Shown in pieces: positions 7,893 to 16,301 of a stretch of DNA of 42,906 bases; position 1 is the stretch's first letter; each line of letters begins with the position of its first letter. Below the pieces are notes generated by a model. It was not told where the DNA came from, ran no database searches, and worked only from the letters and a program-made list of their open reading frames with translations. Source of the stretch: Bacteroidales bacterium (lineage in GTDB: Bacteria; Bacteroidota; Bacteroidia; Bacteroidales; UBA932); the NCBI GenBank assembly GCA_012839605.1, contig DUNA01000012.1, positions 1-42,906 on the forward strand. Reading direction: 5' to 3'. Made by a program: the position numbers and the translations under genes.

Positions 7893-10001
7893 ATGGAATG
7901 CATTTGGGATACGAGCATACAGTTTCTTCAAGGAGTGGGTCCCGGCAGGGCAAAAGAACTTCAAAAAAGTCTGAACATTTCAACCTTTGGTGACCTGATA
8001 CGTCATTACCCTTTCCGGTATATAGACAGAACCCGCTTTTACGCCATACGGGAGATCACCCCCGACTTGGCAAACATTCAAATTAGGGGCACGGTAAAAG
8101 ACATGAAAATTGTGGGAGCGGGGCCGCGTAAACAGAGATTGGTTGTCCTTTTTGAAGATGCGACGGGAAGTATAGAACTGGTTTTTTTCAAAGGCGTTCA
8201 GTGGTTGAAAAACAAGATAAAACTACAAACGGAATATGTAGTATTTGGCAAGCCTACCACATTTAACAACAGAATCAACCTGGTACATCCGGAAATGGAT
8301 ATTCCTGATGACGAAAGTCTGCGTGGAAGTGCAGGCCTTCAGGCCGTGTACTCTTCTACTGAAACACTCCGAGACAAAGGGTTTACACAAAAATTTTTCT
8401 CTCTGTTGATGGCGCGCGTTTTGGAACGAGCAGAAGGCCGTATTCAAGAAACGCTCCCGGATTACCTAATAAAACAACTGAAGTTGATGCCGTTGCCCAT
8501 GGCATTGGAAGAAATCCATTTTCCCACAAATCTGCAAAAATTAAGAGCCGCACAAACAAGACTGAAATTTGAAGAACTGTTCTACATTCAGTTGGGTCTT
8601 TTGAAACAACGATCCGTCCGATTAAGCGCCCACGACGGAATCCTTTTCCCAAAAGTAGGGGTAGCCTTCAACAACTGTTACCGATCCTTGCCTTATGAAC
8701 TTACGGGAGCCCAAAAACGCGTTTTGAAAGAAATTAGAGCCGATATGGGAAGCGGTCGGCAAATGAACCGCCTGCTCCAAGGAGACGTAGGAAGTGGTAA
8801 AACGTTAGTAGCTTTGTTAAGCGCTCTTATTGCCATAGATAACGGCTACCAAGTCTGTTTGATGGCTCCTACGGAAATCCTGGCAGGACAACATTACCAA
8901 ACTATCTTACGGTTGTTGGAAGGGCAAGACATACAAATAGGCCTTCTAACAGGCTCTACCAAGCAGTCGGAAAGGACGAAATTGCACAAATCCTTACAAG
9001 ACGGCTCTCTACAGCTATTGATAGGGACTCACGCTTTAATAGAAGACACCGTTTTGTTCAAATCACTTGGATTTGTAATTATTGACGAACAACACCGTTT
9101 TGGTGTTGAACAACGTGCCCGTCTATGGAAAAAAACAAAAGGGCATCCTCCTCATGTCATGGTCATGACAGCCACTCCTATACCCAGAACATTGGCCATG
9201 ACTTTATACGGAGATTTGGACGTCTCTGTAATAGATGAAATGCCTCCCGGACGGCAGCCGGTACAAACGGAACACTATCCCGCCTCTCACAGAGGCAAAG
9301 TATATTCTTTCATACGCAAAGAAATAAAAGCAGGAAGACAGATTTATGTAGTCTATCCGCTGATTAGAGAGTCTGAAAAATTGGATTACGAAAACCTGGA
9401 AGAAGGATACAGGCAAATCACAGAAGCGTTCCCCGCACCTTTGTATTCCGTAGCCGTTGTTCACGGACAGCAAAAACCGGAAGACAAAGCGTATGACATG
9501 AACTTATTCGTCAAAGGACATGCTCAAATTCTTGTGGCCACTTCTGTCATAGAAGTAGGAGTTGATGTGCCCAATGCTACGGTAATGGTCATAGAAAGCG
9601 CAGAGAGGTTTGGGCTTTCTCAGCTGCATCAACTGCGCGGTCGTGTGGGGCGTGGCGGAGAAAAATCCTACTGCATTTTATTGACAGGACATGCATTAAG
9701 CAAAGAAGCCCGAGAGCGTTTACACCTGATGAGCATCAGCAACGATGGTTTTGAAATTGCCGAGGCAGATATGCGCCTTCGCGGACCGGGAGATTTGGAA
9801 GGAACGGCTCAAAGCGGACTGGCCTTTGAACTACGCATTGCCGACTTGGCTCGTGACGGCCAAATTCTGGAGTGGGCCCGCATGGAAGCCCAACGCGTAC
9901 TGAAAGAAGATGCTCTGTTGGAAAAAAAGATGCATGTTGTTTTGGTCCAACAATTGTCTCTATTGAGTAAAAGACAGGCAGATTACAGCAGGATTTCCTA
10001 A
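7893..10001 (+). CDS. recG: ATP-dependent DNA helicase RecG
   Basis: RecG is a double-strand DNA translocase that remodels stalled forks and D-loops. From ATG 7893 it has 702 residues. The N-terminal part carries the wedge/OB domain (about 60-130), followed by the helicase domains with Walker A GDVGSGKT (297-304), the Walker B variant DEQH, TATPIPRT (motif III) and the C-terminal QLRGRVGRG motif. A GTG two codons earlier (7887) is possible. ATG 7893 is preferred because it is the first ATG and the alternative lies almost on top of the -7 box ending at 7885. The gene is divergent from pdxA and convergent with a small lipoprotein gene, with an 8-bp gap. Confidence 0.95.
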   Translation: MECIWDTSIQFLQGVGPGRAKELQKSLNISTFGDLIRHYPFRYIDRTRFYAIREITPDLANIQIRGTVKDMKIVGAGPRKQRLVVLFEDATGSIELVFFKGVQWLKNKIKLQTEYVVFGKPTTFNNRINLVHPEMDIPDDESLRGSAGLQAVYSSTETLRDKGFTQKFFSLLMARVLERAEGRIQETLPDYLIKQLKLMPLPMALEEIHFPTNLQKLRAAQTRLKFEELFYIQLGLLKQRSVRLSAHDGILFPKVGVAFNNCYRSLPYELTGAQKRVLKEIRADMGSGRQMNRLLQGDVGSGKTLVALLSALIAIDNGYQVCLMAPTEILAGQHYQTILRLLEGQDIQIGLLTGSTKQSERTKLHKSLQDGSLQLLIGTHALIEDTVLFKSLGFVIIDEQHRFGVEQRARLWKKTKGHPPHVMVMTATPIPRTLAMTLYGDLDVSVIDEMPPGRQPVQTEHYPASHRGKVYSFIRKEIKAGRQIYVVYPLIRESEKLDYENLEEGYRQITEAFPAPLYSVAVVHGQQKPEDKAYDMNLFVKGHAQILVATSVIEVGVDVPNATVMVIESAERFGLSQLHQLRGRVGRGGEKSYCILLTGHALSKEARERLHLMSISNDGFEIAEADMRLRGPGDLEGTAQSGLAFELRIADLARDGQILEWARMEAQRVLKEDALLEKKMHVVLVQQLSLLSKRQADYSRIS

Positions 10002-10009
10002 GCTGCCTA

Positions 10010-10459
10010 CTACGGATTGATATCTATCCCGGTATACATGGTCAAAGAATCTGTAATGACAAAATATTGATGCAAAGGCATTTTGTCCCTTTGCTCCGGA
10101 AAGATGATTTGTTTAGAGGACGGCTTGTATTTGACGGGTCGCACAACCGTTCCCGGGTCTTGAAAATCCAAAATAAAAGCCCGTTGCCTGTTGAGCAAAG
10201 TCATATATACTTTGTATTGTCCGGAATCATCCGTAACAGCTGTGTCAGACTCTTGCCATTGTGCATAAGAGCGGTGCATAACCACTTGAATACCGGATAT
10301 GGGCCTTCCTAAAACACTCCCTACCCGCCCCTCTACTACATAAGTAAATGTCGCTTTTTCTCTTTTAACACAAGCAGCTGTTACCAAACAAGCGACACAA
10401 AGAAAAAAACCGTATTTACAGTACGTTGAGTACTTGTTCTTTGATTTTTTCAAGTTCAT
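10010..10459 (-). CDS. Small lipoprotein with a carboxypeptidase-regulatory-like beta domain
   Basis: This 149-residue predicted lipoprotein has no assigned function. A basic start (MNLKKSKNK) and hydrophobic stretch end in a lipobox VTAAC (Cys30). The segment VVEGRVGSVLGRPISGIQV, followed by TAVTDDSGQYKV, has the pattern of carboxypeptidase-regulatory-like or transthyretin-like folds (new-version-of-protein, then default-plus-modifier). That fold is common in Bacteroidota surface lipoproteins. I recall similar short lipoproteins beside radical-SAM genes, but none is present here. The start overlaps the yicC 3' end by 44 bp in the same direction. No later Met precedes the lipobox, so this start is kept. 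Expression probably depends on yicC translation. Confidence 0.7.
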   Translation of the reverse strand: MNLKKSKNKYSTYCKYGFFLCVACLVTAACVKREKATFTYVVEGRVGSVLGRPISGIQVVMHRSYAQWQESDTAVTDDSGQYKVYMTLLNRQRAFILDFQDPGTVVRPVKYKPSSKQIIFPEQRDKMPLHQYFVITDSLTMYTGIDINP

Positions 10460-11294
10460 CTTTCATTTTTACTACAAGTTGTTGTATTTGGGCGTGAAAC
10501 GCTTTGGAACCCAGTGTATTGATTTCTCTCCCCATTTCTTGTGAGATGAAATTCAGCTTCCTGCCTGCGTATTTTTCATCTTCCAACGTGTGTCTGAAAT
10601 AAGCACAATGCTGTTTCAGCCTGACACGTTCCTCGTTGATATCTGCTTTTTCCAAATAATAAATCAACTCCTGTTCCAACCTGTTTTGGTCAACGGTGAC
10701 ATCATTGCCCATGTCGGCTATTTTGTCTTCCAAGCGTTTTCTAACAACAGCAATTCTACCCGGATCCAACTCTTCAATTTTTTTGGTATACAACTCTATC
10801 ATATTCAAGTGGGATAGCAAGTCTTTCCCCAACTGTTCTCCCTCTTTCAAGCGAAATTCATCTACATTATCTGCTGCTTTGAAGATGGTATCTACCAACT
10901 TGTCCCACTCTTCCGGATCCAATTCTCTTTTCTGAACTTCCCTGATTTCCGGCATCCTAAGCAGCGCAGCTGTCAAATCTAAAGCACGTACCTCTTGTTC
11001 TAACTCTTGAAAGATGGCCTGAAGATCTGAAAAATATTTCTTAATCAAGTGGGCATTAAAAGTACATTCCGGAACCTCTTGCTCCTGCTGTGTAGAAATA
11101 AAAAGATCAATATTGCCACGTTGCAACTTGTCTATCAGCCGTTTCCTTAATGCATGTTCGTGTTCTCTAGGAATTTGCGATGTTTTGAATCCTACATCTG
11201 CTGTTTTTCCATTAACCGAGCGGATTTCAACGGTATATTTTTTCCCGGCAATGGAGGTTTCCGCCTTCCCGTACCCGGTCATTGATCGTATCAT
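10416..11294 (-). CDS. yicC: YicC family endoribonuclease-like protein
   Basis: This 292-residue protein is of the YicC/YloC family, known in other bacteria as an endoribonuclease that influences small-RNA decay. The N-terminus MIRSMTGYGKAE and the acidic C-terminal region with EVRALDLTAALLRMPEI and ELIYYLEKADINEE are typical, as is the ending NTLGSKAFHAQIQQLVVKMKDELEKIKEQVLN. The open frame continues upstream to 12020, but that part is antisense to glnS and not conserved. ATG 11294 gives the canonical family start. In many bacteria gmk follows yicC; here a lipoprotein gene follows instead. A -7 box TATATTTG lies 15 nt upstream. Confidence 0.9.
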   Translation of the reverse strand: MIRSMTGYGKAETSIAGKKYTVEIRSVNGKTADVGFKTSQIPREHEHALRKRLIDKLQRGNIDLFISTQQEQEVPECTFNAHLIKKYFSDLQAIFQELEQEVRALDLTAALLRMPEIREVQKRELDPEEWDKLVDTIFKAADNVDEFRLKEGEQLGKDLLSHLNMIELYTKKIEELDPGRIAVVRKRLEDKIADMGNDVTVDQNRLEQELIYYLEKADINEERVRLKQHCAYFRHTLEDEKYAGRKLNFISQEMGREINTLGSKAFHAQIQQLVVKMKDELEKIKEQVLNVL

Positions 11295-11309
11295 TATTCT
11301 GAATTTCCA

Positions 11310-11338
11310 CAAATATACATTATTTATAGCTAATTTTG
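11310..11338. promoter_or_regulatory. Back-to-back -7 boxes for yicC and glnS
   Basis: On the minus strand TATATTTG (11317..11310) precedes the yicC ATG by 15 nt. On the plus strand TAATTTTG (11331-11338) precedes the glnS ATG by 22 nt. The spacer is 13 bp. The left 11 bases (CAAATATACAT) and the GCTA entering the right box are identical to the pdxA/recG region, which suggests a recurring bidirectional promoter layout. Confidence 0.55.
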
Positions 11339-11360
11339 TATTCCTGAAAATTATCCAAAT

Positions 11361-13073
11361 ATGAATACGGAAAAGACAAAAACCGCTGAAGAACGTTCTC
11401 TGAATTTCATTGAAGAAATTATTGAAGCCGACCTTGCACAAGGCAAGTACAAATCCATTATTACCCGGTTTCCTCCGGAACCTAACGGGTACCTTCACAT
11501 AGGACATGCAAAAAGTATTTGTTTGAATTTTGGTTTGGCCATCAAGTACGGAGGCATAACAAACCTTCGCTTTGACGATACCAACCCCATAAAAGAAGAT
11601 GTGGAATACGTAGATTCCATAAAAGAAGATATTACATGGCTTGGCTTCCAATGGGCGAACGAACTGTATGCCTCGGATTATTTTCAACAATTGTACGACT
11701 GGGCTCATGGTCTTATAGCCAAAGGGTTGGCATACGTAGATGACCAAACACAAGAAGAAATCCGTCAAACACGAGGCACTGTTACCACTCCCGGAACAAA
11801 CAGTCCTTTCCGCAACAGAAGCGTTCAGGAAAATGCAGATCTCTTTACACGTATGAAAAACGGGGAGTTCCCCAATGGCAGCAAAGTGTTGCGTGCAAAG
11901 ATAGATATGTCGCATCCAAACATGCTTATGCGAGACCCCGTCATGTACCGTATTTTGCATGCAGACCACCATAGAACAGGCTCCCGGTGGTGTATATATC
12001 CTATGTACGATTATGCACACGGACAGTCAGATTCCATAGAAAAAATCACCCATTCCATCTGTACCCTGGAATTTGATGTGCACAGACCTTTATACGATTG
12101 GTTTATAGAAAAATTAGAGATCTTTCCTTCCCATCAGTACGAATTTGCACGTTTGAACATTACACATACGGTCATGAGTAAAAGAAGGCTGTTGGAATTG
12201 GTGCAATCAGAACTGGTTAACGGTTGGGACGATCCGCGTATGCCTACCATCAGCGGTTTGAGAAGAAGAGGATACACACCGGCAGGAATTCGTTTGTTTT
12301 CAGAAAAAGTGGGCGTGGCCAAACGTGACAATCTGATTGATTTCTCACTCCTGGAATGGTGCATAAGAGAGGATCTAAACAAAACAGCCCCCCGTTACAT
12401 GGCGGTATTGGACCCTATAAAAGTCATCCTGACCAATTATCCGGAAGACAAATTGGAACATATGAAAGCCTCTCTCAATCCGGAAGATGCCTCTGCCGGA
12501 GAACGCTCCATACCGTTCTCAAAAGAGCTGTACATTGAACGCGACGACTTTATGGAAGAGCCGCCCAAAAAGTTCTTCAGATTGCGCCCCGGTGGCGAAG
12601 TCCGTTTGAAATACGGCTACATCATCTGTTGTGAAAACGTTATCAAAGACGAAAACGGGAACATAACGGAATTGCACTGTACATACGATCCGGATACTAA
12701 GCCCGGAACGGGAACTTGGCGTAGTGTCAAAGGAACTATTCATTGGCTTTGTGCCCGTCATGCAGCTACTGCCCAAGTACACCTATACGACAAATTGTTT
12801 ACAGAAGCAGATATGGGAAGCCTACCCGAAGGGGCCGACTACAAAGAATATATCAATCCCCTTTCTCATACGACTGTGCAAGCTCTAGTAGACAAAGACG
12901 CCCTCAACCTGGCTTTACAAGCAAAGGCCGGTAAAGACAACACGCGTGTTCGTATGCAATTTGAACGATTGGGTTATTTCGTAGCAGATTACAATTCGTC
13001 TGACACACTCCCCGTCTTTAACAGAGTATGTACATTGAGAGATTCTTATGCCAAGACCCTCAAAAAAGGCTAA
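11361..13073 (+). CDS. glnS: Glutamine--tRNA ligase
   Basis: This class I aminoacyl-tRNA synthetase charges tRNA-Gln with glutamine. The 570-residue length matches bacterial GlnRS. The signature [15 protein letters not shown] (HIGH motif) lies near residue 40, and VMSKRRL (the KMSKS equivalent) is in the catalytic core. The C-terminal half holds the beta-barrel anticodon-binding domain. A dedicated GlnRS means that tRNA-Gln need not be charged through the GatCAB route. The start is ATG 11361. The stop overlaps the convergent RNase E/G stop by 4 bp. Confidence 0.96.
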   Translation: MNTEKTKTAEERSLNFIEEIIEADLAQGKYKSIITRFPPEPNGYLHIGHAKSICLNFGLAIKYGGITNLRFDDTNPIKEDVEYVDSIKEDITWLGFQWANELYASDYFQQLYDWAHGLIAKGLAYVDDQTQEEIRQTRGTVTTPGTNSPFRNRSVQENADLFTRMKNGEFPNGSKVLRAKIDMSHPNMLMRDPVMYRILHADHHRTGSRWCIYPMYDYAHGQSDSIEKITHSICTLEFDVHRPLYDWFIEKLEIFPSHQYEFARLNITHTVMSKRRLLELVQSELVNGWDDPRMPTISGLRRRGYTPAGIRLFSEKVGVAKRDNLIDFSLLEWCIREDLNKTAPRYMAVLDPIKVILTNYPEDKLEHMKASLNPEDASAGERSIPFSKELYIERDDFMEEPPKKFFRLRPGGEVRLKYGYIICCENVIKDENGNITELHCTYDPDTKPGTGTWRSVKGTIHWLCARHAATAQVHLYDKLFTEADMGSLPEGADYKEYINPLSHTTVQALVDKDALNLALQAKAGKDNTRVRMQFERLGYFVADYNSSDTLPVFNRVCTLRDSYAKTLKKG

Positions 13074-14626
13074 AGGTCAATGATGCCGTTGCTCTCATCC
13101 AACCATCGAGCTTGAGTAACGGCCAAATCAGGATTCACACGCACGCCCAGGCGGCATTTGTATTTTTTAGACCATTTTTTGGCTCTTGAAGTCATCCCTT
13201 TTGTAAGATACGCTTCTACAAAAGGATGTACTTCCAACACTACTTTCTTCAGTTTTTTCTCCCTTGCAAAGAAAGCCAACTGGTTTTCAATATTTTCAGT
13301 AAACAGCAAACTTGGGGCAATCTTTCCTGTACCGTTACAACTGGGACATTTTTCACTTGTGTTGATTTCCATGGCTTGTCTTACTCGCTGACGCGTAATT
13401 TGCATAAGACCAAATTTTGTTATAGGCAATATGTTGTGCTTGGCTCTGTCGGATTCCATCAGTTCTTTCATACGTCTGAACAGTTTCTGACGGTGGTCTG
13501 CCGTATCCATATCTATAAAATCTATAACAATGATTCCTCCCAAATCTCTCAACCTCATTTGTCTTGCCAATTCTTCTGCAACCATCATATTTACCTCAAA
13601 GGCATTGTTTTCTTGTCCGTCTCCCATTCTGGAACGAATCCCGCTGTTGACGTCTACCACATGCAATGCCTCTGTATGTTCAATGATGATATATACTCCT
13701 TGTTTTAAAGGCACAATCCTTCCAAAAGAACTCCTAATCTGTCTGTTGATATCAAAGGCATCAAAAATAGAGTCTTTGCCTTTGTACAGTTTTACAATTT
13801 TCTCCTTTTCGGGAGCTATCTTACCTATGTACTCACAAACATCCTCAAAAACCGTGTGGTCATTCACATGAATGCTTGTAAACGAATCGTTTAACAAATC
13901 TCGAATCAAAGTGGTAATACGGCTGTTTTCTGTCAAAAGTCTAGACGGCAACATTCCCTTACTCATAACAGACCAAGACTCTTCCCATCTTTTGATAAGT
14001 GCATTCAATTCTGCATCCAATACAGCTGCTTTTTTGCCTTCAGCTGCTGTTCGTACAATCAATCCGTAATTGGGCGGCAATATACTTTTTACCAAACGTT
14101 CCAGCCTGTTACGCTCCTCTTTAAGCGTTATACGTGTAGAAAGGCTGACTTTTTCTGAGAAAGGCAACAGTACCATATTGCGTCCGGCAATAGAAATGTC
14201 TGATGTCAGACGTGAACCTTTTGTAGATATAGGTTCCTTGACAATTTGCGCAAGAACAGGCTGTCCGGGCTTGAGCACGTCTGCTATTTTGCCTTCTTTG
14301 GGTAATACGGTTCCCAGTTTTAAACTGGAGTAAATTTCTTTTGGTTTGTTTTTTCTTTGAATTACTTGTTGGCTAAAGTAATTGATGGTAGAAAAAGCAT
14401 AACCTAGGTCAAAGTAATGAATAAATGCATCTTTTTCGTGACCAATATCAACGAAGGCAGCATTTAAGGACGGCATAATTTTCCTGACCCTTCCCAAGTA
14501 TAAATCGCCCACCGAGAAATGATTGTCCGTTGTTTCTTCTTTGTGAAGTTCCATCAGCCTTTTGTTTTCAAGTAGGGCAATAGAAACTTCCGAGGAAGTC
14601 ACATCAATAATTAAATCTTTCTCCAT
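13070..14626 (-). CDS. rng: Ribonuclease E/G family protein
   Basis: This endoribonuclease processes rRNA and decays mRNA. The 518-residue length fits RNase G-type proteins without the long RNase E tail. In order it shows an S1 RNA-binding domain (from about residue 38, [23 protein letters not shown]), the 5'-sensor/RNase H-like fold, metal-binding acids in VVDVNSG and [11 protein letters not shown], and the Zn-link cysteines CPSC. The start is ATG 14626. The leader just upstream carries a 12-bp hairpin ending 15 nt before the start codon, possibly autoregulatory. It is downstream of the HU and small basic protein genes and convergent with glnS. Confidence 0.94.
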   Translation of the reverse strand: MEKDLIIDVTSSEVSIALLENKRLMELHKEETTDNHFSVGDLYLGRVRKIMPSLNAAFVDIGHEKDAFIHYFDLGYAFSTINYFSQQVIQRKNKPKEIYSSLKLGTVLPKEGKIADVLKPGQPVLAQIVKEPISTKGSRLTSDISIAGRNMVLLPFSEKVSLSTRITLKEERNRLERLVKSILPPNYGLIVRTAAEGKKAAVLDAELNALIKRWEESWSVMSKGMLPSRLLTENSRITTLIRDLLNDSFTSIHVNDHTVFEDVCEYIGKIAPEKEKIVKLYKGKDSIFDAFDINRQIRSSFGRIVPLKQGVYIIIEHTEALHVVDVNSGIRSRMGDGQENNAFEVNMMVAEELARQMRLRDLGGIIVIDFIDMDTADHRQKLFRRMKELMESDRAKHNILPITKFGLMQITRQRVRQAMEINTSEKCPSCNGTGKIAPSLLFTENIENQLAFFAREKKLKKVVLEVHPFVEAYLTKGMTSRAKKWSKKYKCRLGVRVNPDLAVTQARWLDESNGIIDL

Positions 14627-14641
14627 AATGTGGTTAAAGTA

Positions 14642-14685
14642 AGAAACCTAAAGTGCCTTTTCAAAAAAAGTAGCTTTAGGTTTCT
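14642..14685 (-). promoter_or_regulatory. Long stem-loop in the leader of the RNase E/G gene
   Basis: On the minus strand AGAAACCTAAAG (14685..14674) pairs perfectly with CTTTAGGTTTCT (14653..14642) around a 20-nt loop that can itself pair partly (CTTTT with AAAAG). No U-tract follows, so it is a poor intrinsic terminator. Its foot is 15 nt from the RNase E/G start codon. This is where self-cleavage or autoregulatory structures lie in other RNase E/G genes. Confidence 0.55.
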
Positions 14686-14709
14686 CAGTTCTTAAGACAT
14701 GAAAAAGGC

Positions 14710-14799
14710 TTACTTCTTCTTGTGACGGTTTTTGCGCAAACGTTTTTTCCGTTTGTGCGTTGCCATTTTATGTCTTTTTCTTTTTTTTCCGCTTGGCAT
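14710..14799 (-). CDS. 29-residue basic protein, AURKAIP1/COX24-like (probable ribosomal protein)
   Basis: ATG 14799 to TAA 14710 encodes MPSGKKRKRHKMATHKRKKR followed by LRKNRHKKK. This tiny, extremely basic peptide matches a family conserved across Bacteroidota and annotated with the AURKAIP1/COX24 (DUF1713) domain, related to the mitochondrial small-subunit protein mS38 and mycobacterial bS22. A role as an extra 30S component is inferred from that relationship. It lies 7 bp after the HU stop and 83 bp before RNase E/G in the same direction, so the three may share a transcript. It is too short for ordinary gene callers. An alternative start at the internal Met12 would remove the conserved MPSGKKRKRHK. 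Confidence 0.85.
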   Translation of the reverse strand: MPSGKKRKRHKMATHKRKKRLRKNRHKKK

Positions 14800-14806
14800 A
14801 ACTAAA

Positions 14807-15091
14807 TTATTTAACGCTTTCTTTCACTTTTTCCAAGAACACTTTTGCAGGTTTAAATGCAGGTATGTAATGTTCGGGAATAATGATGGTAGTGTTTTTA
14901 GATATATTTCTGGCTGTTTTTTGAGCACGTTTTTTCAGGATAAAGCTACCAAAACCTCTAAGATACACATTGTTATTGCTAATCAATGAATCCTTTACAG
15001 TTTCCATGAAACTCTCTACTACTTTCTGAACAGCTACTTTTTCAAGTCCTGTAGCCTTAGCAATTTCATTTACAAGATCTGCTTTTGTCAT
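14807..15091 (-). CDS. HU family DNA-binding protein
   Basis: This 94-residue histone-like protein bends and compacts DNA as a dimer. The N-terminal helices MTKADLVNEIAKATGLEK and the core VYLRGFGSFILKKRAQKTARN, with its conserved GFGSF turn, are diagnostic. The usual Pro at the intercalating arm tip seems to be replaced (segment ISKNTTIIIPEHYIPAFKPAK), where the typical form reads NP-x-T-G. It is followed by the small ribosomal-type gene after 7 bp. A -7 box TACCTTTG lies 50 nt upstream on the minus strand. HU and IHF-like paralogues cannot be told apart here, so no gene symbol is given. Confidence 0.93.
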   Translation of the reverse strand: MTKADLVNEIAKATGLEKVAVQKVVESFMETVKDSLISNNNVYLRGFGSFILKKRAQKTARNISKNTTIIIPEHYIPAFKPAKVFLEKVKESVK

Positions 15092-15141
15092 AATAAGAAA
15101 ATTTAAAAGTTATTTAAAATGATAATATTTCAAATGGACTG

Positions 15142-15170
15142 CAAAGGTAACTCTTTATTCTTAATATCAA
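15142..15170 (-). promoter_or_regulatory. Promoter of the HU gene
   Basis: On the minus strand TACCTTTG (15149..15142) fits TAnnTTTG, with a TTG (15170..15168) 18 bp further upstream. The spacing is slightly shorter than the usual 19-21. The resulting leader to the HU ATG would be about 45 nt. Confidence 0.55.
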
Positions 15171-15209
15171 GGTGTTTCATACAAAAAAACAAAAAATACC
15201 ATATATATC

Positions 15210-15217
15210 TATCTTTG
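15210..15217 (+). promoter_or_regulatory. -7 box of mutY, almost touching the start codon
   Basis: TATCTTTG matches the -7 consensus exactly and ends only 4 nt before the mutY ATG (15222). Transcription starting at the usual distance would begin at or beside the A of ATG, giving a leaderless mRNA. Confidence 0.6.
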
Positions 15218-15221
15218 TCTT

Positions 15222-16301
15222 ATGGATTTTACAAATGCGTTGTTTCGTTGGCACAAAAATCACCAACGGCTCTTTGTTTGGAAAAACACAAAAGACCCCT
15301 ATGCCATATGGGTATCCGAAATCATACTACAGCAAACAAGAGTACAACAAGGCGAAAGGTATTATACAAAATTTCTTGACACATTTCCAACCGTACACCA
15401 TTTAGCACGAGCTAAAGAAGACCAAGTACTTAAGGTTTGGCAAGGATTGGGGTACTATTCCAGGGCACGTAATATGTACAAAACAGCAAAAAACATTGTC
15501 ACTGAACACAAAGGCTCTTTTCCGGATTCAGTTGAAAAATTGCAACAGCTCCATGGAATTGGTCCGTATACGGCAGCAGCCATCGGTTCTTTTGCTTTTG
15601 ACCTGCCGGTTGCCGCATTGGAAGCAAACGGCTACAGACTCTTAGCGCGGTTTTTTGGAATAGAGGAACCTATACACACATCAGCAGCAAAAAAGAAATG
15701 TCATTCTTTGGCTGAACATTTGTTGCCAAAGGGAGAAAGTGCACGATTTAATCAAGCCCTTATGGATTTTGGATCGCTCATATGTTCCCCAACCCCTCGT
15801 TGCTGCTCATGTCCGTTATCAAAAGACTGTACAGCCTTTAAAGAAAACAAAACACATGTGCTTCCCGTCAGAGAAGCAAAAAAGCACGTTAAGGACAGGT
15901 ACTTTCATTACTTTGTTTTTCTTAATCAATCTTACACTGTGATAAGACGTCGCAAAAACAACGATATATGGAAAGGCCTTTATGAGTTTCCGCTTATAGA
16001 AACAAAAAAAAGCGTTACATACAAACAGCTCTGTAGAACAGATGCCTTTGAATATTTGTTGACACATATTTGGGGAATGACTCTTCCCCCTACTCTTCCT
16101 TCTCACACATATGCCATGCAACCCCATAAATTGTCACATCAAACAATCCATGCCGTATTTTATCAAATACCATGGCTTTCTACTACAGTATTGAGCAAAG
16201 AAGAGTACATACAAACAACGGTTTATGAACTGCCGGAATACGCCGTCTCTAAATTAATTGAAAATTATCTCTGTTTTTTTCCTAATTTTGTCGGTTTATG
16301 A
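15222..16301 (+). CDS. mutY: MutY-type adenine DNA glycosylase with altered catalytic position
   Basis: MutY removes adenine mispaired with 8-oxoguanine. The 359-residue protein shows the HhH-GPD core: Glu33 in SEIILQQT (equivalent to E. coli Glu37), and the helix-hairpin-helix LHGIGPYTAAAIG (110-122). The [4Fe-4S] cysteines Cys188, Cys194, Cys197 and Cys203 have spacing 5-2-5, where 6-2-5 is usual; an extra Cys195 is adjacent. A C-terminal NUDIX-like 8-oxoG recognition domain follows. The normal catalytic motif LDGNVxRVLAR reads LEANGYRLLAR, so the catalytic Asp is Glu134. Activity may be changed. The stop overlaps the next gene by 4 bp (ATGA). HU is divergent upstream. Confidence 0.88.
   Translation: MDFTNALFRWHKNHQRLFVWKNTKDPYAIWVSEIILQQTRVQQGERYYTKFLDTFPTVHHLARAKEDQVLKVWQGLGYYSRARNMYKTAKNIVTEHKGSFPDSVEKLQQLHGIGPYTAAAIGSFAFDLPVAALEANGYRLLARFFGIEEPIHTSAAKKKCHSLAEHLLPKGESARFNQALMDFGSLICSPTPRCCSCPLSKDCTAFKENKTHVLPVREAKKHVKDRYFHYFVFLNQSYTVIRRRKNNDIWKGLYEFPLIETKKSVTYKQLCRTDAFEYLLTHIWGMTLPPTLPSHTYAMQPHKLSHQTIHAVFYQIPWLSTTVLSKEEYIQTTVYELPEYAVSKLIENYLCFFPNFVGL

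Noticed and set aside
11295-12020. Long upstream extension of the yicC reading frame (about 240 codons)
   Set aside because: It is wholly antisense to glnS, lacks family similarity, and the canonical YicC start MIRSMTGYG lies at 11294.
13226-13708. 160-codon open frame on the plus strand within the RNase E/G gene
   Set aside because: Antisense shadow of a well-conserved gene; no recognisable domain.
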